DNA from: Promethearchaeota archaeon
GTDB lineage: Archaea; Asgardarchaeota; Lokiarchaeia; Sigynarchaeales; MK-D1
Length of the DNA stretch: 12,599 nucleotides
Reading direction: 5' to 3'
Assembly: GCA_016839385.1 (NCBI GenBank)
Contig: JAEOUK010000092.1
Location: forward strand, 1-12,599
The notes under the pieces are model-generated. The model saw only the letters and a list, made by a program, of their open reading frames with translations. It was not told where the DNA came from and did not search any database. A program made the position numbers and the translations under genes. Below are positions 8,030 through 12,599 of this stretch, piece after piece (positions within the stretch are counted from its first letter, which is position 1; every line of letters begins with the position of its first letter).

Positions 8030-8087
8030 AGAGGGATCACTATTCAAGGAATTCGAAAATAAATCTTAATTGAATTGACACAAACTT

Positions 8088-8855
8088 CTAACTGTACGTT
8101 GGCTTCCAAGTTCCAGATTTATCGTTTCTGGCAAAATCAATGAAACCTAGAAGAATTCCCTTTGTCCAGTAATAGCCCTTCCTTCCAGAAGCAACTAATA
8201 AAGGAGATATTAGGGGTAACATTGTGTAAAAGAATTTCACAAGAAAAGGGGGCTTTGTCATTGAAAGAGCTTGATAGATGCCTCCAACAGTTCTGCGCTT
8301 ATACTCTTCTTCTTGTTCTGCCCGCACAGTTCGCTTTGTTGTTACATAACATTTTTCGCAAAAAGATATTTTTTCTTTTTTTTCTAGCACTTTGAACAAG
8401 ATGTAACTATCTTCGGCTTTACATCTTTGTAATGGTGAAATACTCTTTAAGATTGCATGTTTAATAACTAGTAATTCTCCACTTGCCGCAATGGGAATTT
8501 TCTTCCTTAGCGTATCTAACAAAGAGTAGAATGCTAACTGTGGACCATCTTGAACTTGAACTTTCATAAATATTAGAGATGGATCATCATTATGAATTAG
8601 ATCAATAACAGCTTCAAAATTGTGAATTTCTGTGTCTACATCATTGAAGACAACAAAATCAGTGTCTTTTGGAATAAATGTTAATCCAAAATTTATTGCA
8701 TCAAACTTACCTTTCGGTTCTCTATAAACAACATTAGGATCGTTAACTGGTTCTCCAGAGACTACGATGTATGGAAATCCTAAATCATCTAGCTCTTCAA
8801 TTTTTTTCCGAACCAGGAGCGAATCTCGAGCAAGAACGATGAAAAAAAACCGCAT
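8088..8855 (-). CDS. GT2-family glycosyltransferase, processive (cellulose/hyaluronan synthase-like) type
   Basis: 255 residues from the ATG at 8855, chosen because GGTGAT (8859-8864) lies just upstream; a TTG at 8903 would add 16 residues of no family character. The GT-A fold is supported by a Rossmann-like start (RFFFIVLARDS), EPKGKFDAINFGL (46-58, the usual GK-x-x-AlN donor loop), FNDVD with the DxD at D72 and D74, AASGELLVIKHAIL (123-136), AEDSY (147-151, catalytic ED), and KRRTVGG (186-192) in the place of the Q/R-x-x-R-W motif of processive synthases. Two hydrophobic C-terminal segments (about 204-225 and 228-244) suggest membrane attachment but not a full secretion channel. It may therefore add single residues rather than polymerise. 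Its place between a DPM-like GT2 and a GT4 fits a glycan assembly operon. Confidence 0.78.
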   Translation of the reverse strand: MRFFFIVLARDSLLVRKKIEELDDLGFPYIVVSGEPVNDPNVVYREPKGKFDAINFGLTFIPKDTDFVVFNDVDTEIHNFEAVIDLIHNDDPSLIFMKVQVQDGPQLAFYSLLDTLRKKIPIAASGELLVIKHAILKSISPLQRCKAEDSYILFKVLEKKEKISFCEKCYVTTKRTVRAEQEEEYKRRTVGGIYQALSMTKPPFLVKFFYTMLPLISPLLVASGRKGYYWTKGILLGFIDFARNDKSGTWKPTYS

Positions 8856-8914
8856 ATAATCACCAAATAACAATGTCCCATGTCCACACATTGACTGGGG
8901 CAAAATTTGACACC

Positions 8915-9628
8915 TCAGTTTTTCGTTTTTGACATGCTAGAAGTTATGCTTTCCAGAACTATTCGCTTTAAAATAGTAAATCCATCCATAAGTTTAAGTT
9001 TCTTGTCACCTATACGTGGTCTGTAAGATATAGATAGTTCATGAATGGAATATCCTTCACGTTCAATCCTATGGTTCAATTCAGCTTCAATATCAAATCC
9101 TTTGGATCGCGGTTCCCAATTTTTAATAATATCCCATCGAACTACTCTTAAACCAGTCAAAGGATCCATCAGATGAACTCCATTAAGAATGCTCTGAGCC
9201 CACGCCAAAAATCTGTTCCCAACAAAAAATGGGCTTTTCATAGCTTCTAATTCAAGTGAATGAGTGAATCTGTTTCCAGATACCATCCCTACATCAGGGT
9301 TAACCTCCAGAAACTCAATCATTTCAGGCAAACTCTTTGCGGGATAGGTATAATCAGCATCAATAAAAATTGCATATTCGAATGCGCCTGATTTAGCATG
9401 TTTAATTGCTTTGGAAATTGCTTCTCCTTTTCCAGTTTGATCCTGAAATATAATCTCCGCCCCCATTTTCTTAGCAATTTGTACAGTTCTATCCCTGCTA
9501 TGACCATCAACGACTAGATATTTTGCATTCTCTAGAACCATTTGAAGTTCGGCTAAGCTAGGACCTATACCTGATTCTTCATTCAGAGTGGCAATTATCA
9601 CCAAGACTGGAGAAGTCTCTTCTATCAT
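8915..9628 (-). CDS. GT2-family glycosyltransferase, dolichyl-phosphate-mannose-synthase-like
   Basis: 237 residues from the ATG at 9628, which has GGTG about 9 nt upstream; the in-frame TTG at 9643 directly follows a stop codon and has no visible ribosome binding site. The GT-A domain is clear: VIIATLNEE (10-18), VVDGHSRDRT (39-48), GKGEAISKAIKHA (66-78), FIDADYTYP with D90 and D92 as DxD, DPLTGLRVVRW (155-165), KGFDIEAEL (176-184) and the late RPRIGDKKLKLMDG stretch (203-216). This set matches polyprenyl-phosphate hexose synthases, which charge a lipid carrier at the inner face. There are no C-terminal membrane helices, as in the short soluble DPM1 type. Such a product is what a GT-C enzyme would use, and one is encoded at the end of this run. 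The sugar is not known. It opens the five-gene glycosyltransferase run. Confidence 0.87.
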   Translation of the reverse strand: MIEETSPVLVIIATLNEESGIGPSLAELQMVLENAKYLVVDGHSRDRTVQIAKKMGAEIIFQDQTGKGEAISKAIKHAKSGAFEYAIFIDADYTYPAKSLPEMIEFLEVNPDVGMVSGNRFTHSLELEAMKSPFFVGNRFLAWAQSILNGVHLMDPLTGLRVVRWDIIKNWEPRSKGFDIEAELNHRIEREGYSIHELSISYRPRIGDKKLKLMDGFTILKRIVLESITSSMSKTKN

Positions 9629-9693
9629 TTTTCTAAACACCAATTATGCAAGTACTAGATAAAAGTCTTTTAACTTTCAACTTGTGTCATCTT

Positions 9694-9705
9694 CATATTT
9701 ATATG
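9694..9705 (-). promoter_or_regulatory. Candidate TATA box for the glycosyltransferase operon
   Basis: CATATAAATATG on the minus strand would place transcription near 9675, about 45 nt before the ATG at 9628. It lies in the 173-nt gap that separates the regulator unit from the glycosyltransferase run. It is one of the two best TATA-like sequences in the window, and supports separate transcription of the five glycosyltransferase genes. Confidence 0.45.
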
Positions 9706-9722
9706 GTTAGGAAGATAACTGG

Positions 9723-9745
9723 TAGAAAATAAGACTCCTTTTCTA
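9723..9745. promoter_or_regulatory. Inverted repeat upstream of the glycosyltransferase TATA box
   Basis: TAGAAAA and TTTTCTA form 7-bp perfect arms around a 9-nt centre. The repeat lies about 18 bp upstream of the TATA box at 9694-9705, a position open to a regulator acting on TBP/TFB binding. It could be an operator, or a weak hairpin at the end of the upstream unit. The arms are AT-rich, so chance is a real alternative. Confidence 0.25.
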
Positions 9746-9801
9746 TACGAACAGATTTTATGGCACATATTAATAAAACATGTCTATATCAAAGCTCTAA
9801 A

Positions 9802-10398
9802 CTATGCGTTTATGTTCAAAGATAAAGTTAAAAATCTATTATCAAAAATGAAATTGTCGGATTTTATATCATAACGCCACAACTCAAAAAATAAATCAAA
9901 AAAATATCCTTTCTCTTCTGAATCCCATGTTGCAGATGTAGTTACAGGTATAGTATCACCATTTAGAGCAATGTTTGTCACAGATAAAATATCATCCTGA
10001 ACGAACATGTCTTTAAACCCGAAGCTAATAGGTGCCTCCCAAACTCCGTTGTCACTAATTAAAAATCGATACTCTACTAAACAAGATAAAACACTCGGGA
10101 GTGCAAGATCAGGATTTGGAAGAAACTCTGTAGAATTACTGAATTTTACACACATCTTATAGTATTCAGAAGTACCCATATGATTACCAACTCCCAATGA
10201 AACAGTAAATTCTTCAGTTCCATTAATATAAAAGGGATAATCCCCAACCATTTGGTTTGAGCCCAAAAGATAAAACTCTGAAAACCTTCCAGAATCTTCC
10301 TCTACAGCTACGAATATATTGAAAATAGGAACAGAAAAAATCAAAGCGAATCCTAAAACTGTGAGCATAAATAATGTACGATAATCATCAAGGTTCAC
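9802..10398 (-). CDS. DUF1616-like membrane-anchored surface protein
   Basis: 198 residues. One N-terminal hydrophobic segment (about 8-31) is followed by an outward domain with FSEFYLLGSNQMVGDYPFYI (39-58), the pattern of archaeal DUF1616 proteins (F-S-E-x-Y-x-L-G ... Y-P). The rest is beta-rich (about 61-195) with conserved-looking GVGNHMGTSEYY (69-80), like the immunoglobulin-type fold expected for the family. Sequons NGT (59-61) and NST (88-90) could be N-glycosylated. The start is GTG with a strong GAGGTGA ribosome binding site (10405-10411) 6 nt upstream; the gene overlaps the end of the previous one by 11 nt, so translation is probably coupled. No catalytic residues are seen. DUF1616 proteins are often found near archaeal glycan genes but have no proven role. 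Confidence 0.7.
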   Translation of the reverse strand: MNLDDYRTLFMLTVLGFALIFSVPIFNIFVAVEEDSGRFSEFYLLGSNQMVGDYPFYINGTEEFTVSLGVGNHMGTSEYYKMCVKFSNSTEFLPNPDLALPSVLSCLVEYRFLISDNGVWEAPISFGFKDMFVQDDILSVTNIALNGDTIPVTTSATWDSEEKGYFFDLFFELWRYDIKSDNFIFDNRFLTLSLNINA

Positions 10399-10894
10399 TA
10401 TTGCTCACCTCTGGTTTCAACTCTGAAATTCCATCCATGTAATACCGCTTGAAAATTCTCCAAAAAATAACCCCGCCCACAATCACTACAGCCATACCGA
10501 TAATTGACCCAAAAATCTGTATTAGAAGATTAGAACTTTGTAGTTGGACAGCTTCATCCATTAACAAAATAGCTTGTTCTGAAACACCATCTATAGTTTC
10601 AATACACAGATTAGAAAAATAAACAACTGCTTCAAAATCTCCAGTATCAAAATTGGAATATGCCTGATTCAAGTATTGAGCCCCAGCATTCAATTGAGAT
10701 AATAGATCAGAGACGTTTGCTCCAGCTTTTTCCGCATCTAAAACAGAATTGTAAGCCAAAACTAAGTTTTCTTCAGCCTCAACTAAATCCATAGAAACAT
10801 CCAATTCACTTTGAGCCTTACTCAAAGGAATAAAAAATGGAACAAAACATAACAACAAAACAGTAACAACGAATACCTTGAAACTATACCGCAA
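10388..10894 (-). CDS. Secreted helical protein with C-terminal membrane anchor, function unknown
   Basis: 168 residues. A signal peptide (about 1-27, ending SKA) leads into an all-helical, acidic outer domain (about 30-120). It contains ANVSDLLSQLNAGAQYLNQA (59-78) followed by a D-T-G-D-F-E-A turn, a TPR-like pair-of-helices pattern often seen in archaeal surface proteins with no assigned family. A transmembrane segment (about 124-146) ends in the positive WRIFKRYY, leaving a tail of about 18 residues in the cytoplasm (type I topology). The start is TTG with AGGAG (10903-10907) 8 nt upstream. The gene follows the winged-helix regulator by 21 nt and overlaps the DUF1616-like gene. It may form a surface complex with that protein, or act as a sensor for the regulator; both are inference. 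Confidence 0.72.
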   Translation of the reverse strand: MRYSFKVFVVTVLLLCFVPFFIPLSKAQSELDVSMDLVEAEENLVLAYNSVLDAEKAGANVSDLLSQLNAGAQYLNQAYSNFDTGDFEAVVYFSNLCIETIDGVSEQAILLMDEAVQLQSSNLLIQIFGSIIGMAVVIVGGVIFWRIFKRYYMDGISELKPEVSNSEP

Positions 10895-10915
10895 AATATC
10901 TACTCCTGTCTTAAC

Positions 10916-11266
10916 CTAATTATCTTTACTTCTCGAACCAAGACTACTTGCTTTACGCCTTGAACACATTTCCTCCAACATCAACCTTTGATCTTCAACA
11001 GTACTCAATTTCTCCTCAATAACCTCACGAGAATGATCATACTCACCAAACCTAGCTAAAAAACTCTCACCCTTTGGAGTGAGTTTATAACGAGTCCCAT
11101 TTTGTAACACTAATCCTGCTTTTAAAACATCACAAAGATAGCTGTTCAATAATTTATAACTCAAATAAGCCTTATACATTATCTGAGTTTTCCTAACTTC
11201 CTTATTATCTTTAATCACTGAAAGAATACGCTCAATAATCTGTAATCTACTTCGATGTTTACCCAT
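10916..11266 (-). CDS. Winged-helix DNA-binding protein, ArnR1/HTH_45-like
   Basis: 116 residues from the ATG at 11266. GGTGAT (11271-11276) lies 4 nt upstream; GTG codons at 11278 and 11275 overlap that site and are less likely. The domain is a typical small archaeal winged helix: helix 1 RLQIIERILSVIK (7-19), TQIMYKAYLS (27-36), recognition helix YKLLNSYLCDVLKAGLV (37-53), a wing with QNGTRYKLTPKGESFL (55-70), then a long helix (about 74-103) that probably dimerises as a coiled coil. No ligand or phospho-acceptor domain is present. Such regulators are abundant in Thermoproteota and Bathyarchaeia. It is first in a three-gene unit with two membrane proteins and may regulate its own unit and the glycosyltransferase run. 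An inverted repeat just upstream of its own TATA-like box is a possible operator. Confidence 0.85.
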   Translation of the reverse strand: MGKHRSRLQIIERILSVIKDNKEVRKTQIMYKAYLSYKLLNSYLCDVLKAGLVLQNGTRYKLTPKGESFLARFGEYDHSREVIEEKLSTVEDQRLMLEEMCSRRKASSLGSRSKDN

Positions 11267-11305
11267 AATAATCACCACAAATTTGTGCTCAGAAAACCTG
11301 CATAT

Positions 11306-11319
11306 TTTCTTATTTAATC
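11306..11319 (-). promoter_or_regulatory. Candidate TATA box for the regulator unit
   Basis: GATTAAATAAGAAA on the minus strand contains TTAAATAA and would place transcription near 11288, about 22 nt before the ATG at 11266. The spacing is right for an archaeal promoter. The match to the TATA consensus is moderate. Confidence 0.3.
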
Positions 11320-11323
11320 CACT

Positions 11324-11343
11324 AAATCAAAACATCTTGATTT
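11324..11343. promoter_or_regulatory. Inverted repeat upstream of the regulator gene (possible operator)
   Basis: AAATCAA and TTGATTT form perfect 7-bp arms around AACATC. The repeat ends about 5 bp upstream of the TATA-like box at 11306-11319, so a dimeric winged-helix protein bound there could block or aid TFB. The sequence is AT-rich, so it may be chance. Confidence 0.28.
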
Positions 11344-11443
11344 GATGGAGAAATTTTATCCACTACAAAATCCCTCCTGATTGGAGCGGACAAGGATCAC
11401 AAAGTGAAACAAATTTCAGGTGAAAATATACAATAAGCTAGAA

Positions 11444-11452
11444 TTATATAAA
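11444..11452 (+). promoter_or_regulatory. Strong TATA-like box without a close downstream gene
   Basis: TTATATAAA matches the archaeal TATA consensus closely and is also readable on the minus strand. On the plus strand it would start a transcript near 11475, about 550 nt before the GH5 gene at 12028. That would mean a long leader or a separate small RNA. Confidence 0.3.
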
Positions 11453-11503
11453 CCATTAAGGTTGCATTTTCTAGAGCAATCCTCTATAATTGCGCGCACA
11501 TTT

Positions 11504-11517
11504 ATTCTCAAGAGAAT
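11504..11517. repeat. Short inverted repeat in the intergenic region
   Basis: ATTCTC and GAGAAT are perfect 6-bp arms around AA. The repeat lies about 30 bp downstream of the start predicted from the TATA box at 11444-11452. With a 2-nt centre it is better as a protein-binding site than as an RNA hairpin. No function is assigned. Confidence 0.25.
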
Positions 11518-12027
11518 TCATTCAGAATTTCAATTTGATTCTTTTTCCTGCTTTACTTCGCCTTTATTCAACTCTTCTTAAAGGATTAGGGAACCAAACA
11601 CTAAGAAAACCTTTCCCAAAATAAAAGTCATTACCAGAAATGAAAAAAGTAATTCTGCGACATGGTTGCTGTAAGAAATTTTGGAAAATGCGTTCTATTA
11701 TCATCAGTTTACTATTCAGACTAATCTAAAAACAAGAGATTTATCAAATTTTTTAAAAAATGTTCTGGAATTACAGCGATTCAACTGAAAAATAATATAG
11801 AAAATCTAGTTTAAAAATCAAAAATTATTAAATATCCTAATCTACACTATGAAATATAACATGCAAAAAATATTTTGCAAAATGAGAAAGAACAATTCTC
11901 AGAAACACTAAATAAGATACAAACTGTTAACGCAACACAAAATCGAGGATGACAGAAATTGAACAAAAAAAATACAATAAAGACTTTGCGAAAAAAGACC
12001 AATATACTAAAAACAGGTGGCAGCTAG

Positions 12028-12599
12028 ATGCGAAGAAAGTACTTAGGAACAATTTGCATCACTATCTTTGTTCTATCACTTAGTAGCTTTGCGATGGTAG
12101 GTTTTTCAGAGATTAACTCAAAACCATACGTTTCAGGAACTACTGTATACGCTGGTAATGGAACCCCGCTAAGGCTTCAGGGTTTCAACGCTGAAGAAGG
12201 AGATATTGATACGGAAGCAGTTCAATGGCTAAAGAATAACGGCTTTAATAATCTGAGATTACAAATTTTTTGGCACCGGTATGAACCACAAAAAGGAGTC
12301 TATGATTCTCGTTACTTCAATATGTTAGATAATGCCATTAATCTCTGTCAAGAAAACGGAATATACGTATATCTAGATTTTCATCAACAGGTTTGGAGTC
12401 CTTACTTTACTTACTATTCATTGGGTGAGGGAATGGGTTTCCCTGACTGGGTGATTAGACCAGGTGGTTACGAGGACAGCCCTTCAGGTGCTACAAGATG
12501 CGCCACTGACTTCTACTTGAACCGTGGATACGGCGTAACTATGAGACAGGAATATCTTAGATTCTGGACTTATCTTATTAACCGTTACAAAAGTTACAA
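12028..12599 (+). CDS. Secreted GH5-family glycoside hydrolase, partial (C-terminus beyond the window)
   Basis: 190 codons are visible and the frame is still open at the edge. The ATG at 12028 directly follows an in-frame TAG and has AGGTGG (12015-12020) 7 nt upstream. A signal peptide (about 1-27) is followed directly by the GH5 barrel; there is no beta-repeat module, unlike the paralogue at 2461-3903. Shared blocks include RLQG-N-AE (49-55), GFNNLRL with R77, FWHRYEP (81-87), the complete beta-3 motif LDFHQ with D117 and H119, WSPYF (123-127), GFPDWVI (138-144) and FWTYLINRYK (179-188). The NEP acid/base motif should follow just past the edge. The gene points the same way as the other GH5 and against the glycan cluster. 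Substrate unknown; endo-acting hydrolysis of a beta-linked glycan is inferred from the family. Confidence 0.88.
   Translation, partial: MRRKYLGTICITIFVLSLSSFAMVGFSEINSKPYVSGTTVYAGNGTPLRLQGFNAEEGDIDTEAVQWLKNNGFNNLRLQIFWHRYEPQKGVYDSRYFNMLDNAINLCQENGIYVYLDFHQQVWSPYFTYYSLGEGMGFPDWVIRPGGYEDSPSGATRCATDFYLNRGYGVTMRQEYLRFWTYLINRYKSY

Larger units (their letters stand above)
11267..12027. other. Intergenic region of 761 nt with no convincing gene
   Basis: Neither strand carries a reading frame with a ribosome binding site and plausible protein character; the longest ATG frames are short and lysine-rich. No tRNA, rRNA or CRISPR pattern was seen. It holds the regulator promoter (11306-11319), an inverted repeat (11324-11343), a strong plus-strand TATA-like box (11444-11452), a second inverted repeat (11504-11517), and the upstream region of the right-hand GH5 gene. 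The length is unusual against the 19-212-nt gaps elsewhere in the window. A decayed gene or an untranslated RNA cannot be excluded. Confidence 0.6.

Noticed and set aside
11640..11729. Plus-strand frame of 29 codons starting ATG AAA AAA
   Set aside because: Too short, no ribosome binding site, and no recognisable protein character; expected by chance in this AT-rich stretch.
11949..12083. Small plus-strand ATG frame of 44 codons overlapping the start of the right-hand GH5 gene
   Set aside because: It is lysine-rich, has no proper ribosome binding site spacing, and overlaps the GH5 signal peptide in another frame.
1..12599. CRISPR arrays, insertion sequences, integrase or attachment sites
   Set aside because: No direct repeat series with spacers, no transposase or recombinase motif and no terminal inverted repeats were seen, so the GH5 strand switch cannot be tied to a mobile element.

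Overview
The window is AT-rich and looks archaeal. The signs are TATA-like boxes (TTATATAA, CATATAAATATG) about 25 bp from likely transcription starts, GGTGAT-type ribosome binding sites just upstream of several start codons, frequent TTG/GTG starts, a small archaeal-type winged-helix regulator, and a DUF1616-like membrane-anchored protein. The mix resembles uncultured Bathyarchaeia/Thermoproteota-type genomes. That lineage is an inference from gene content only.

Layout. Eleven genes lie on the minus strand and are read from right to left. First comes a three-gene unit at 11266-9802: winged-helix regulator, secreted helical protein with a C-terminal membrane anchor, DUF1616-like protein. After a 173-nt gap with a good TATA box, a five-gene glycosyltransferase run follows at 9628-3923: DPM-like GT2, processive-type GT2, two GT4 enzymes, and a polytopic GT-C-like protein. 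Further left is a second group at 2313-1: an NTP_transf_5-like nucleotidyltransferase and two paralogous thymidylate-kinase-like P-loop proteins, the last cut by the window edge. Only two genes lie on the plus strand. Both encode secreted GH5 glycoside hydrolases and they are paralogues: a complete one at 2461-3903, embedded between the two minus-strand groups, and a truncated one starting at 12028 and running off the right edge. A 761-nt stretch (11267-12027) has no convincing gene.

How it may work together (inference). The GT2 and GT4 enzymes could build a glycan on a polyprenyl-phosphate or other lipid carrier. The GT-C-like protein could add residues or transfer the glycan at the outer membrane face, and the GH5 enzymes could trim or release the product outside the cell, as endoglycanases do in bacterial exopolysaccharide systems. 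The kinase-like and nucleotidyltransferase genes could supply or modify an activated or phosphorylated building block. The regulator unit may control the locus. The most notable observations are the pair of GH5 paralogues, one of which has lost the otherwise conserved beta-3 Asp/His, and the tandem kinase-like plus nucleotidyltransferase module.
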